NCBI GenBank assembly: GCA_001875255.1
Contig: MJAN01000006.1
Coordinates: 1-64,000, forward strand
Length of the DNA stretch: 64,000 nucleotides
Direction: 5' to 3'
DNA from: Candidatus Sabulitectum silens
GTDB lineage: Bacteria > Fermentibacterota > Fermentibacteria > Fermentibacterales > JCC-6
Below, in pieces: positions 1-11,286 of the stretch. Every line of letters starts with the position of its first letter. Positions within the stretch are counted from its first letter, which is position 1. A program made the position numbers and the translations under genes. The notes beneath the pieces are model-generated. The model was not told the DNA's origin, ran no database searches, and saw only the letters and a program-made list of their open reading frames with translations.

Positions 1-1321
1 GTGGATAGTGCTTTATGGCTCCGCTTTCTATGATGTTGCCGAAACATCCACAGGTGACCTGATCGTTGCTGGAAGAAGATGGTCTAACTATGCTAGAACC
101 CTTTTTCTTTACTCATCAGATGGAGAGTTTCTTTGGGAAGCCTCCGTTTATCCAAGCAATCTAATCAGCTATTCGGTCATACAAAACGAAGAAGGGGATT
201 TCATCAGCCTTGGCCATGGTATTCCCGACGGTACCAGTTCTCAAACGTCGCTTTCCCTTTACAAGGTTTCCCCGGAGGGAGATGCACTCTGGTCCAGGCT
301 CTTTGTGCTGCCCGATGGTACCAGGGGTGGGGCAACGAGCTGGTTCTTTTGCCGGACGGCGGTTTTGCCGTCTGCGGCAGAAAGGACCCCTTGAAGGCAT
401 GGATATCGCCTGGATCCTCCGCACTGACTCCCAGGGAGACACTCTCTGGACCAGGGAGTGGGGATATACCAGCTCGGCTACAGCTGTAGATATCCTCTAC
501 CTTGATGACGGACTCACAGTATTCGCTCAAGGGAACACACCTTCAACGCCAGGCGGACCTCATCTGCTCAGATATGACATGGATGGGAACCTTCTCTGGG
601 AACTGACTTCCCAGACTGGCCGGGGTATGTTATTCAAGGTATGAAGTCGATGTGTGAGGCCTCAGACGGCGGGTTGCTGCTGATGAACTACTACTGGCCC
701 ACGATCGTGCATACCTCGTATACCGGTGAACCTGAATGGTGGTTCTGGCCGCCGGGGGGAAACCAGCCCTACAGTTCCTCTGTAAGCACAACCATGGATG
801 GGGGAATACTCTACAGCGGCGACATAAGGGGTGAACCTGACTCCAGGGGCGTATGCGGTGTGATAGCCAGATTCGACTCACACGGGGAAGATCTGTGGCA
901 CGACTTCATCTATGATTCATCCTGCAAAGCTCTCACATCAGCCATTCAGTTATCCCAGGGTGGTTATGTGGCTACGGGACATGCCTGGACATCCGGTTCG
1001 GGCAACCAGGGATTCCTGATCAAGTACGCCCCTGAGCTTGGTATCGGTGAAGATCCCTCCTCATTGTCCCTGGAGCTTTCCCCCAACCCCTGCAGTTCAT
1101 TCCTGTCGGTGAGCTTTACCCTTCCCGGGCAGAGCAATGCTTCCGTAAGGGTGTACGACCTCCGGGGCAGGCTTGTCTCCACCGTTGCCCAGGGTGAGTT
1201 CCCCGCCGGGAGCAGTACGGTGCAGTGGTCCGTTCCCGGGGAGCTTTCCTCGGGATGCTACTTCGTGCAGTATAGCTCAGAATTTGGTTCCCGCACTGAA
1301 TCTGTGGCACTGATCAGATAG
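1..1321 (+). CDS. Secreted propeller-like protein with T9SS C-terminal sorting domain (5' partial, frameshifted)
   Basis: The frame is open from the left edge, so the N-terminus lies outside the window. The body has repeated propeller-like strands (for example DGEFLW, QGDTLW, GEDLWHDF), each a statement about a data point ending in a Trp, as in outer-surface beta-propellers of the FCB group. The last ~90 residues form a typical Por/T9SS sorting domain: LELSPNPCSSF, then VYDLRGRLV, then GCYFVQYSS and a short basic end. Export through the inner membrane and T9SS-like surface delivery are inferred from that tail. Coding continuity needs frame changes near 335, 385 and 635, so the ORF track shows it in pieces. 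The specific substrate or function is not recognisable. Confidence 0.75.
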
Positions 1322-1487
1322 TGGTTCGGGCATAGGGAACAGTGGTACACCCTGAAATCCATCCTTCCCCGCGGACTCACCTCCAGGGAGAGCCCGCCAT
1401 CCCTGAAGTGACAACAACCACCATGGAGCAGACTGACCGACGACTGGACCTCCGGGCAGCTCAGCCAGAAGGGGAGAGAGCAGCAGA

Positions 1488-1504
1488 GGGGCGACAATCG
1501 CCCC
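1488..1504 (-). terminator. Hairpin just after the stop of the minus-strand T9SS gene
   Basis: A perfect 7 bp inverted repeat (GGGGCGA / TCGCCCC) with a 3 nt loop starts a few bases after the stop codon of the 1510-2900 gene, between two convergent genes. There is no T-run, so it may stabilise the 3' end or terminate weakly. The rest of 1322-1509 holds no gene I can support. Confidence 0.4.
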
Positions 1505-1509
1505 AACGT

Positions 1510-2900
1510 TCACTTCAGCAGTACCAGTTTTTCAATGTGTTCAGTGCCGGATGAAGTGACCCTGAGCAGATAACACCCCGCGGGAAGCCGGGAGGTGTCC
1601 AGAATGATGGTATCCCTCCCGGAGCCATTCAGCACGTTTCTTCCAGCGCCGTCGAACAGCTCCGTCTGGACCATAGCATTCCCGGGAAGGCTGACATGAA
1701 GGGTGGATGAGAAGGGGTTGGGATACACCGCTGGAAGAGGTTCAACAGGCCGGCTGTGCACATCCAGGCCGGTAACGTCGTTTCTTTCAACGAAGAACAC
1801 ATCCGGCTGGGAACCCTCTCTGTATGCAACCCAGTATCCGTCCTCCACGCTGCAGACGGCGATATCCCCCGGGGACAGGGGATTGAGTCCCGACTTCAGC
1901 AGGTAAGCATAGTCGTTCCAGCCGTTCAGGTAGTGGCGGCAGTAGAGGTCACCTCCGCTCTGCCACACAAGCAGCAGGCCCGGGTCCTCGGGGTTGGCGG
2001 ACATGGCCGCCGCCTGGAGCCTGGACGGCCCCTGTCCCGGGAAGGGGGAAGTGGAGGTGAAACCATCCATGCAGTTGTGAACGGAAAAAAAGACCGTTCC
2101 GGTGGAATCGCTCCACAGGAAGAGCGCTTCATAGTAGTCCGAACCTGATGCCAGCAGTTCCGGTTCGGTTGACTCGGTGGTGGAACAGGTGAGGGTGTCG
2201 GCGGTGAGGTACACCGATGAAGCGGTGGTGTTGTGGCACTGGGCCGCTATGCGCCAGGAGCCGGGGGTGGGGGGCATGGGCGAGCCGGATATCCCCTGCC
2301 TCTGTGCCATCACAGGGCAGCCGAAGTAGTTCATCACGGGAAAAGTGACGTTGTGAACCAGGTCATCAGGATACCTGGAGGAAGGCAGGGGGTAGGGGTC
2401 ATAAAGCGTAAGGGAGTCACCCATGGTAAGTTCACCGGTTTCGGAAACGGTGTATTCCCTGGTAACCCACATGAACTCTTCACCGCTGCTCAAGTAGGTT
2501 GCCATATATCTGCTGAGAAGGCCCCACCCTGGGATGGCGGTCCTTCGGAGCAGCCCCGGTACACTCCACTCGTAGTCCTGCGGGAAGACAAGGGAATCCT
2601 CTGTGGGCATATCATTCCAGGGATCCAGGGAGTAAAGCACATTGTCCACCGCGGCGATGAGATGCATTCCCTGGGAGGGGTTCAGCGTTATGGTGGTAGA
2701 TACACCATGATAGGATTCCGGGAATGCCCGCCAGGTTTCATTCACTGTGCCGTTGAACCGCCAGATGAAGCCGGTGTCGCTGTTGTCCAGGCATGATACC
2801 CACAGATAGTCGGTTCCGTCGTCGGCAGGGGTAATGGCAAGGTTCGAAGCGCCTGAAGGGAGGCGGCGAAAAGTGCGGCCACAAGCAGTGAGTGTTTCAT
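1510..2900 (-). CDS. Secreted protein with T9SS type A sorting domain
   Basis: About 463 residues. The start is ATG at 2900, preceded by GGAG, and gives a good signal peptide (MKHSLLVAALFAASLQ). The track's long ORF begins in another frame, so an indel lies near 2850, just after the signal peptide. The middle has WD/propeller-like strands and no enzyme motif I recognise. The C-terminus is a clear sorting domain: VYPNPFSSTLHVSLPGN, then LFDGAGRNV, then LPAGCYLLRV and a KLVLLK end. Export by Sec followed by T9SS-like outer-membrane passage is inferred. It is convergent with the preceding secreted protein. Function is unknown. Confidence 0.8.
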
Positions 2901-2950
2901 TACACACTCCAATCTCTAAGTCCAGAAGACCATTGTAAGCCCATACTTAG

Positions 2951-2956
2951 TATAAT
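2951..2956 (+). promoter_or_regulatory. Candidate -10 box TATAAT
   Basis: A perfect TATAAT lies 34 bp before the start of the oxidoreductase gene at 2985, with a strong AGGAGG ribosome binding site at 2974-2979. No good -35 hexamer sits at standard spacing, so this is a partial promoter call. Confidence 0.4.
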
Positions 2957-2984
2957 AGTCTTCAATGAGGAAAAGGAGGAGCTA

Positions 2985-4415
2985 ATGGCCAGAGAAGTAG
3001 ATGTTGCCATAATAGGCTCGGGAACCGCGGGGCTCTCGGCCCTGGGGCAGGTCAGGAAGAGAACGGACAATTTCGTGATAATTAACGACGGCCCCTACGG
3101 AACCACCTGTGCCCGGGTGGGCTGTATGCCTTCCAAGGCTCTGATAGAAGCGGCGGATATTTATCACTCAAGGCATCTCTACGGTGAAATGGGCTTCTAC
3201 CTCAACGGCAGCGTTGCCGTGGACGGCAGGGCGGTGCTGAAGAGGGTGAGAAACCTCCGCGACAAATTCGTAAAGGGAGTCAACAGGCCACCGACAGCCT
3301 CACGGATGCCCAGAACATTCCAGGTAGGGCCAGAATACTGGCCCCGGACCTCATCGAGGTAAATGGCGAGAGGATACGCACCGGCAGGCTTATCATCGCC
3401 ACCGGTTCAAAACCTGTGGTTCCGGGCCCCTGGAAGGAACTGGGAACCGGCGTTCTCACCAGCGATACCGTTTTCGAGATGGAAGACCTTCCTGAAAGCC
3501 TTCTTGTAGTGGGTCTCGGGGCGATCGGCCTTGAGCTGGCCCAGGCATTCAGCAGGGTGGGAGTGAACGTGACCGGTTTCGATGCCCTTCACACCATTGG
3601 CGGAATCACCGATCCCGAAGTGGCCAGGTCCGCCGTAAAGATCATCGGCGGGGAGTTTCCTATACACCTCGGAGCGAAGGTGAACCTTGAAAGTCTACCC
3701 GGAGGGAAGATAAAGGCATCCTGGAGCGGAAACACCGCAACTGCTGAAAAAGTACTGGTGGCTGTGGGCAGAAAACCCAATATCGATGATCTAGGCCTTG
3801 AGAACCTCGGAGTTGAGCTGGACGAGAACGGCCTTCCCGGATTCAACCAGCACACCCTTCAGGTGGGCAGCCTTCCGGTCTTCCTTCCCGGTGACGTGAA
3901 CCGCAGGGCCCCGATACTCCACGAAGCCGCCGACGACGGCCATATAGCCGGATACAACGCAATGCTGAAACCGACAGCGAACATTGCTTCTGCAGAAGGA
4001 CCCCATAGGTATCGTTTTCTCACATCCGAACATAGCCTATGCCGGCAGCAGGTTCGCCGACCTGGAAATGGATGAGGCCGTTACCGCAAAGGAGGATTAC
4101 ACCGATCAGGGAAGGGCTATCACCGCCGGGGAGAACCGGGGGCTGATAAAGCTTTACGCCTCGAAGGTCACGGCAGAACTGCTCGGGGGGGAGATGGCCG
4201 CTCCACAGGCTGAGCATATGGCACACCTCATCGCCTGGGCCATACAGAGGGGGCTCACGGTCTTTGAGATGCTTGAGCTGCCCTTTTACCATCCTGTTGT
4301 GGAAGAAGGGATTCGCGGCTGCTTGAGAAAGCTTGCCGGTCAGATAGAGAAGAGGGAGTCCGCACCTGAAGTGCCCTCTGCAGGAAGCTTCCACTGGAAT
4401 GAACTAGTGGGCTGA
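2985..4415 (+). CDS. Class I pyridine nucleotide-disulfide oxidoreductase, dihydrolipoyl dehydrogenase-like
   Basis: About 476 residues, the normal family length. The N-terminal FAD motif is AIIGSGTAGLSA. The redox-active disulfide is in TCARVGCMPSK, with four residues between the cysteines as in lipoamide dehydrogenase and glutathione reductase. The NAD(P)-binding motif is VVGLGAIGLELA, followed by the second FAD motif (FLPGDVN). The C-terminal interface carries the catalytic His-Glu pair (YHPVVEEGIRG). Frames change near 3285 and 3985. The start at 2985 follows AGGAGG. It sits just upstream of an antiporter gene (24 bp gap), not beside 2-oxoacid dehydrogenase subunits, so a role as E3 of such a complex is not supported here. 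The substrate could be another disulfide or a quinone. Confidence 0.85.
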
Positions 4416-4439
4416 TGCCCGGAGAAAGCGGAGTTACCC

Positions 4440-6931
4440 ATGCTGGACCACTTCGACCCAACTGACCCGATATTCACCTTCGCCGTGGCCCTGGCCGCTG
4501 TCCTTCTTGTTCCCATGCTTTTCAAGCGGCTGAGGCTTCCTGACATAGTCGGTCTGATACTGGCGGGTATAGTGCTTGGTCCCCATGCCACCGGGATCAT
4601 CCATGAAGGCAGCTTTGTTCAGCCATTCGGCACGGTGGGGCTTCTCTACCTTATGGTAATGGCGGGCCTTGAAGTGGATATGCACAGGTTCCAGAGGCAG
4701 AAGCGGGACAGCGTGATATTCGGAAGCATTACCTTCCTGATACCCATGCTTATCGGCACAATGGGCGCCCTTTTCATACTGAACATGAACTGGGCGGCAG
4801 CCCTCCTTCTTGCAAGCATGTTCGCATCCCACACCCTTCTGCCCTATCCCGTGGTTCAGCGGCTGGGCCTTGTGAAGGAAAGGGTTGTAACCACCGCGGT
4901 GGGTGGAACGGTATTCACCGATACCCTTGCGCTTCTTGTTCTGGCGGTGGTTGCGGAATCCACCAGGGGGGACATAACCGGTCTGTTCTGGGTACGAATG
5001 GCGGCGCTTCTCGCTCTTTATATCGCCTTTGCCTTCTATACCATCCCACGGGTTGGAAGATGGTTCTTCAGGAAGGTATCTGCGGAGTCAGTTCCAGGCT
5101 TTCTTTTCGTTCTGGTCTTTGCCTATGCATTCGCCGCCATAGCGCCAATAGCCGGTCTTGAGCCCATTATTGGCGCATTCCTGGCGGGGCTGGCCCTCAA
5201 CCTTCTCATCCCCGAGCACAGCAGACTTATGGTAAGGCTGAACTTCGTGGGTGAGTCCTTCTTCGTTCCATTCTTCCTCATATCCGTTGGGCTGATGGTG
5301 GACCTTGATCTTCTTCTGAGGTCCCGCGGTGTATGGATAGTCCTTGTGTTCATGGTAACCGCCGCATATGCAGCCAAGTACCTGGCATCAATGCTTTCCG
5401 GACGGATCCTGGGTTTCACGAAGGACGAAAACGGCCTTCTCTACGGTCTCAGCGTTAATCAGACCGCGGCGACCCTTGCGGCGGTGGTGGTAGGAGTACA
5501 GCTGGGAATATTCCGTGAGGACGTTCTTAACGGAACGATACTCATGATCCTGGCCACCTGCACCGTGGGACCCATGCTCACTGAAAAATTTGGCAGGAAA
5601 ATCGCCCTTACCCGTGAAGCGGATTCCCTGACTAGCTCCGGAGCCCCGGAGCGGATACTGGTTCCCATAAGCTCCAGGAACCAGATCGAACCGCTGATGG
5701 CCCTTGCCATGATGGTGAGGAACGCCGCCAGCGGCCAGCACCTCTATCCTGCCATAATAGCACCGGACACCCACGACAGCGAGGAACAGATAGCAGCGTC
5801 GGAGAAGCTTCTTGGTGAAGCAGTGGTAATAGCCGCCGAGGGCAACACACCTGTCCAGCCGGTCACCAGGGTGTCTGCCAGTACGGTGGAGGGGCTCATG
5901 GGAGCATCAAGGGACCTTCGAATATCAACAATCCTGGTAGATGAGAACTACGGTATGACCGGCGACATGGAGCATCTGCCCTCCAGGATCGCCGATCAGG
6001 GAAGGCACCTGGTGATAAGGTTCATGAACCCGGCGCTGATCAACACCTGTTCAAGGTTCCTGATCGCCATTCCTCCCCTCATTGAAAGGCAGCCTGGGTT
6101 TTCGGTGGCCTGGCGGGTTCTGGAGAGGCTCATTGAACAGGCCGGTGCCGGCATCTCCATTCTGGCTTCCCGGACAACCCTCAGGGCAATGGGAAAACAG
6201 AAGGAGTTTCCCGGGTACTTTCCCGGGCGGAGAAGAAGCAGGTGGATGACTGGCATGACATGCACAGGGAGATAACTGACATTTTTCTCCCCGGTGACTT
6301 GCCCGTCCTCTTCGCAGCACGCTCCGGCAGGCTTGCCTGGCAGCCGTCCCAGGAGAGGCTTCCTGACCAGATATCAAGAAAGCTCGGCAACCCTCCCCTT
6401 CTGATCATCCATCCTTCTGAGATGAAGTGGGAAGCCGACGCTGCGGGGGAGACCCCGGCGGTGGATTTCCGGGCCATCTTTCCCCACGAAAACCTGTTCC
6501 TGAACCTGAAGGGTAGCTGCCCCGAGGAGGCGGTGAACACCATGCTTGATTCGGCATACCACGGCCACACTCTTCCGGAGGGACTAAGGGAAGACTGCCT
6601 GCGGCAGCTTGAAGAATCGCCCCTCTGGCTTTCAGGCGACTGCGTTCTGGTCCATACCCACAAAGCTTCTCCCCCTGCTCCCATGGCCCTGCTGGCCACC
6701 GGGGAAAAGGGTTTTGCCGTGGAGGGGCATGGCGGCAGGGCGGAGGTGCTGCTCCTGCTTCTGGGCACAGGGGCGGAATCACCGGAGGAACACCTGGGCA
6801 GACTGGCGGTCATTGCCTCCCTTTTCCACAGGGAAGGAATGGTGAAGACACTGATAAACGCCGGAAGCTATGATGAAATTCTTAACGAACTCAACAGAAT
6901 GGACGAAGAGAAGGGACAGGCAGGACGATGA
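4440..6931 (+). CDS. CPA2-type cation/proton antiporter with Usp-like and PTS EIIA-like cytoplasmic domains
   Basis: About 830 residues. Residues 1-385 form a 12-13 helix Na+/H+ exchanger domain (starts near TFAVALAAVLLVPMLFKRL; contains LAGIVLGPHATG and the inner repeat AGLEPIIGAFLAGLALN). Next comes a universal-stress-protein-like region (RILVPISSRNQIEPLMALA), and after an indel near 6228 a second such segment (DLPVLFAARSGRLAW). The last ~130 residues resemble PTS EIIA of the fructose/mannitol type: VHTHKASPPAPMALLATG, then a hydrophobic strand and EEHLGRLAVIASLF. The first His of VHTH sits where EIIA carries its phospho-histidine, although the usual preceding Pro is Val. It probably exchanges Na+ or K+ for protons, gated by nucleotide or phosphate signals (inference). 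It overlaps the next gene by ATGA. Confidence 0.82.
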
Positions 6932-7568
6932 CCATCCACTCATCTGGAGTATTCTGGGAAAGGGCCATACGCCGATCGATCCGGAAACGGTGGACTTCTC
7001 GAAGAGCAAGCCCCATGAATGCCTGGCGCCATTCTGTGACGCACATGTGGAAAAGGGCGCCTGTGTACTTGACCTGGGCTGCGGAGGGGGCAGGAACAGC
7101 CAGTTCCTGGCGGAGAAAGGTTTCAGTGTCCACGGCCTGGATATATCCCCCGCCGGTGTGGATCTTACCAGGGAACGACTGAAAAGGGCAGGGCTTGCCG
7201 GCACATTCAGTGTGGGCGAGTTCACCGCCATACCTTACCCGAATAACAGCTTTTCTGCCATCGTATGCATTGCCGCTCTGGATCATGTTACCCTTCCCGG
7301 TGCCGGGAAGGCACTGGGAGAAATGCGCCGTGTGCTGAGACCCGGCGGGAAAATGCTGCTGACATTCGACCCCCCGGGCAGGGATGAGGAGATCAAAGGG
7401 GAAGCCACCGTACAGGAAGACGGCAGCCTCTACTTCATCAGGGGCGAACAGGAGGGGATGCTCTTTCGCAGGTATACCGACCGGGAGATAGAAGACCTGA
7501 TAGGCAGGAGCAACATGATCAGCTTTGAATACACCGATGAAGGTGAAAGGGTGGTCGCGTGCCTATGA
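6928..7568 (+). CDS. Class I SAM-dependent methyltransferase
   Basis: About 213 residues. Motif I is VLDLGCGGGRNSQFLA, followed by an acidic end of strand 2 (VHGLDIS), motif II around CIAALDHV, and motif III LRPGGKMLLTFDPPG. This is the Methyltransf_11/25 pattern for small-molecule methyltransferases. I prefer ATG at 6928, which overlaps the antiporter stop as ATGA and has an upstream GGACAGG. That needs an indel near 6960 to enter the frame of the long ORF, whose own first ATG is at 6870. Substrate unknown. The coupling suggests co-expression with the antiporter. Confidence 0.75.
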
Positions 7569-7576
7569 ACGGACCA

Positions 7577-10080
7577 TCAGGGAGCTATCCTTACCGCCAG
7601 CAGGGTGAAGTCGTCTTCGTACTCCCTGGAACCGTGATAGTGGCCAACCCTTTCCTCGATAAGGGCAAGTAGTTCCGGAAGGGGGACAGTTCTGTTCCTC
7701 GAAGCGATCTCAGCCAGCCTCTTTTCGCCGAATTCCTCTTCAGCTGAGTTCATGGCCTCGGATACGCCGTCGGTGTACATCAGTATCATATCACCGTTCT
7801 CAAGCTGTATCTCGCCCTCCTCATAGGTCACCGAATCGGAGATCCCGAAGAGAAGGCCGCCCCTTGAAAGGGTCTTTACCCTTCCATCGTTCTTCACCAG
7901 GAATGGCGGATTGTGGCCGGCATTCACATAGCGGATGCATTTCCGCACCGGATCCACGCAGAGCATGAAGAAGGTTATGAACATCTCGGAGGGGGTGTTC
8001 TCGTAAACGATATGGTTTATGCGGGAGGCGGATTCGTAGAGCCTTGCTCCCATGGCCTGTGTGGTTCGCAGTGATGCCTGAAGGTTGGCCATTATCAGCG
8101 CCGCGCCGACCCCCTTGCCCGATACGTCCCCGATGGAAAGCACTACCCTGCCGTCTTCCAGGGGGATCACATCGTAATAGTCCCCGGCAACATCGAGGCA
8201 GAACTTGATGAAGGGGCTATTTCGATCCCCTTCACACTGGGAATGTTCTGGGGAAGCAGACCCCTCTGAATGCTCCTGGCCACCCGGAGCTGCTCCTGGA
8301 GTTTCTCCTTCTGCAGCTTTTCCCCAAGCAGTTCCAGGTTTCCGCAACAAGGGCAGTCTGGGCGCTGAAGCTCTGAAGCAGCTCCAGTTCTTCGGAGGTG
8401 AAGTCCTCGCCGTTGGTCTTGGTGCTTATCACCAGGAATCCCATCAGACCGGAGGTGGTCACCAGGGGAAGAAGGATGGCGCTCTTCCTTGTTATGAACC
8501 AGTCCCTCTGTTCCCTTGATAGAAGGATCTTTCCACTGGCTATCATCTCATCGAAGAGCAGGGGATTATCCTTTGCCTCTAGCCTTCGAAGGAACTCATC
8601 CCCGGGAATGAAGGGGGTGGGTTCGCTGAGGTCACCGCAGAAGAAACCCTTGCCGTCCACCCTTATCACGGGATAGATCCTCTCGGCGGAAAGACCGTCC
8701 GCCAGTTTCTCCTCAAGCTCCTTCCAGAACTTCTCACCCTCGGCCCTGACCATGCTTGAAGCCAGGAAGTCCTTCATGAGCCGGCGAAGCTTCACCGCTC
8801 GGGTAGAAGTATTCCTCGATCCGGTGCCTTATCTTCTTCTGGGCCCACATGAAGACCATGGCAAGTGCAATTCCGGTAACGAGCACGGCGTTCTGGGAAT
8901 CAAGGCCCACCCTTGAAAGCACGAACTCCACAAGGGCCCAGAGGATGGCCACGAAAACGGCAAGGAGCGCAAAGTTCACCGTAAGGAACCTGGTGCCCCG
9001 TTTTATCCTGCCTTCCAGGTGAAGAAGCCTGTACTTGCCGATGGCGAATCCAAGGGTTATGGGCACCCCCAGCATCAGCAGGAAAATGCAGTTGGTAATT
9101 AGTATCCGGCTCACCACCGGCAGGGTGAGATACCACTGCCCGAAGAGAACCACAGTCCAGATGAAAAGCGTATAAACAACAAGCCCCGGTGCTGAGCCCA
9201 GCATCACCAGCCTGGTCTGTCTCTTTTCAAGTTTCACAACGGTTTGCCGGTGGTGTCTGATAAGCAGGGCATAACCCATGCCGAGCATCAGCGTCCGAAC
9301 GATGAGACCCGGCATGATGTGCTCCAGCCCGCCGGAAACATTAGAGTAGATCATCAGTGCGGTGGGAAGGAAGATCAGAAGGTTGAAGAGAAGTCTCCTT
9401 CTGGCGTAGACGGGGTTTCTCCTGGGGAACAGCAGCTGCAGCTTCAACCACAGCGCCGGGGTAAAAGCCGCCAGGGAAGCTGCTCCCATAACAAGCCAGG
9501 AGGGCAGGTTGAATCCGGCGTATACATCGGAGATGGTTCCGAAGGAAACGGTCATTTCCATCGCCAGTGCGAAGCAGAACAGCGACAGGGTGAGTACAGC
9601 TGATGAATTCGGCCGCCTGAGATATGCCCATATACCCACGATGATAAGCCCGATGACGATCAGGGTGCGGAGAAGCACCACCGTCCAAACCTGTGCCTGG
9701 AGGGCCGGGGGGATGGTGTGGGTTGAGATGGTCGTGGTGTAGATCGAGTCTTCATGGAGAAACTCTATCTCGAACATCTGTCCCCGGGGCGTATCGGTTC
9801 CGAAAAGACTGAAGTAGTTGTTCTGGCTTGCAAGCAGTCCGCCCACGGTAAGAAGGGAGTCGCCACGAACGGGGTAGGGGGGGACACGAAGTCGTCAATG
9901 TTCACTTCGCTGAAAAGTGCATGGCCGGTGGTATCGTTGAACACGAACAGGCTCCACATGTCACTCATGTTAGAGAAGTTGATCACCTTGGTGAAGTCCC
10001 GCGCCATGTACACCAGGCAGAACAGAACGGTGAACACCGTTCCGGCAACCATCAGAAATGAAGAGAGCTTTCTGTTCATG
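7577..10080 (-). CDS. Membrane-bound GAF-SpoIIE PP2C-type serine phosphatase
   Basis: About 834 residues in four frame pieces (shifts near 9870, 8800, 8335 and 8220). ATG at 10080 gives a membrane-anchor start (MNRKLSSFLMVAGTVFTVLF), a ~100 residue periplasmic segment, then about eight helices. A GAF-like domain follows (ILLPLVTTSGLMGFLVIST), and a short coiled coil (ending in RVARSIQRGLLP) leads into the phosphatase. The SpoIIE domain has the expected metal motifs: VAGDYYDVI, IGDVSGKGVGAALIMA, VNAGHNPPF, MYTDGVSEAMN and EDDFTLLAVR. Such proteins dephosphorylate anti-sigma-factor antagonists or similar partners in response to an outside signal. It lies divergent from an ECF sigma factor, which makes a shared regulatory circuit conceivable (inference only). 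Confidence 0.85.
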
Positions 10081-10173
10081 ACACCCCCAATATGGAGATA
10101 TACAACAGATACCCTCTCCGGGCAATCAGAACCGGCGAGGACAGAACAAAAACAGAAAGATAGAAGTATATTA

Positions 10174-10201
10174 TTGATAAGCAGTGTTTTGCGCTGATAA
10201 T
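10174..10201 (+). promoter_or_regulatory. Candidate sigma-70 promoter for the ECF sigma operon
   Basis: TTGATA and GATAAT are separated by 16 bp, each one mismatch from consensus, about 50 bp before the ATG at 10251. This 170 bp divergent gap (10081-10250) is AT-richer than its surroundings and must also hold the promoter of the SpoIIE phosphatase, which I could not place. Confidence 0.45.
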
Positions 10202-10250
10202 GCAATACTGACCCCTGCTATTCGTCCATGAAACTGAAGGGAGGTGAACG

Positions 10251-10799
10251 ATGGGGAGAGAGGACCTTAACAGCTATGTGTCAACCAACCACCACAGCCT
10301 GGTTGCCTTCGTAAGGAGGAAGCTCGCTGAAACCGCCCACCGGGACAGCGAGGACATAGTACAGGACGTAATGGTAAGCATCCTGGACGGTCCCGGCATA
10401 ACCGAGCCCATCGTAAGCCTCTCGGCATACATCTTCCGGGCCCTCAGGAACCGGATCATCGACGAGTACCGCAGGCCCCGGAAGGCGGTGCTCTCAATGG
10501 ACGAGGAAAGGGAAGGAGAGCTCACCCTGGCCGAGACCATCACCGACGGCAGATATCAGCCTGAGAACGACCTGAAGAGAACAGCGGCTGCCGAGGAGAT
10601 CATGGAGGCCATAAACTCCCTTCCTAAGAAGCAGAGGGAGGTGATCATCGCCACGGAGTTCAACGACATTCCCATAAAGACCCTGGCGAAGAGAACCAGA
10701 ACCCCCCAGGGCACCCTTCTGGCTCGGAAGCACCGGGGCATAAAGGCAATAAGGAAGAAGTACTCACACATCAGGGAGGACTACCATGGAAACGGTTAG
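10251..10799 (+). CDS. ECF-type RNA polymerase sigma factor
   Basis: 182 residues, normal ECF length. Region 2 (residues ~10-75) has DSEDIVQDVMVSILDG and the -10 recognition helix AYIFRALRNRIIDEYRRP. Region 4 (~120-175) has LPKKQREVIIATEFND, then a helix-turn-helix (TLAKRTRTPQGTLLARKHRG). The start follows GGGAGG. It overlaps the next gene by 14 bp, so the two are probably translationally coupled. No classical anti-sigma (zinc-binding ASD) is adjacent. The next gene encodes a small membrane protein, which may fill that role or may be a target. Coding is intact. Confidence 0.9.
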   Translation: MGREDLNSYVSTNHHSLVAFVRRKLAETAHRDSEDIVQDVMVSILDGPGITEPIVSLSAYIFRALRNRIIDEYRRPRKAVLSMDEEREGELTLAETITDGRYQPENDLKRTAAAEEIMEAINSLPKKQREVIIATEFNDIPIKTLAKRTRTPQGTLLARKHRGIKAIRKKYSHIREDYHGNG

Positions 10800-11229
10800 A
10801 GCGGATACCACCGAAACAAAGCGCTGCCCCGCGGCAAAGGTTGCCAAGGTGGCGGGACTTGTGGTGCTGGGCATCATAACGGCGGCGGTCCTGGCAATAG
10901 TCTTTGGTCTTCTCATTCAGTGGTTGTGGAATGAACTCATGCCGCCGATATTCGGTCTGCCCGAGGTAAGCTACTGGCAGGCTGTTGGCCTGGTGGTCCT
11001 GGCCCACATACTCTTCGGACACCACAACCACACCCACAGCGCTGCCAGGAAGAAGGGCTCCAGGGCTGTTCTGGGAACCTGCGGTGGCACGGTTACCGTT
11101 GAAAGCGACGAGAAAGAGAATGAGGAGTTCACCATGGAGTGGGACTCATTCAGGGAGTTCTGGAAGGACCACGGCCGGGAAGCCTTCACCAGCTGGCTCC
11201 ACGGCAGGGAAGAGACCGAAGAGAACTAA
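10786..11229 (+). CDS. Small membrane protein of the ECF sigma operon
   Basis: 147 residues. A charged N-terminus (~20 residues) is followed by a strong transmembrane helix (VAGLVVLGIITAAVLAIVFG) and the segment LWNELMPPIFGLPEVSYWQA with a second hydrophobic stretch ending ILFGHH. I recall this WNxLMPxIFGLPxxxxxQA pattern from small membrane proteins encoded beside ECF sigma factors in other bacteria; that is memory, not a search. The C-terminal half is cytoplasmic-looking, acidic and Trp-rich. It overlaps the sigma gene and is followed by a methyltransferase. It could be a non-canonical anti-sigma factor or an envelope protein under its control. Confidence 0.7.
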   Translation: METVRADTTETKRCPAAKVAKVAGLVVLGIITAAVLAIVFGLLIQWLWNELMPPIFGLPEVSYWQAVGLVVLAHILFGHHNHTHSAARKKGSRAVLGTCGGTVTVESDEKENEEFTMEWDSFREFWKDHGREAFTSWLHGREETEEN

Positions 11230-11237
11230 GACCGGAA

Positions 11238-11266
11238 CCCGGGCGCCGGAACCCCCGGTGCCCGGG
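11238..11266 (+). other. GC-rich intercistronic hairpin
   Basis: A 12 bp stem (CCCGGGCGCCGG against CCGGTGCCCGGG, one G-U wobble in RNA) with a 5 nt loop lies between the membrane-protein stop and the ribosome binding site of the methyltransferase at 11287. It has no T-tail, so it is more likely an mRNA stability or attenuation element than a full terminator. Confidence 0.45.
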
Positions 11267-11286
11267 GAAACGGAAAGGCAGGAAAA

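Noticed and set aside
2233-2796. 187 aa plus-strand ORF over the T9SS gene
   Set aside because: No ribosome binding site, no family motif, and it lies antisense to a protein with a signal peptide and sorting domain.
8205-8519. Plus-strand ORFs inside the phosphatase gene
   Set aside because: They are antisense shadows of a gene with clear SpoIIE motifs.
10081-10205. Long N-terminal extension of the SpoIIE ORF (start at 10205)
   Set aside because: ATG 10080 gives a natural membrane-anchor start and leaves a normal promoter gap to the ECF gene.
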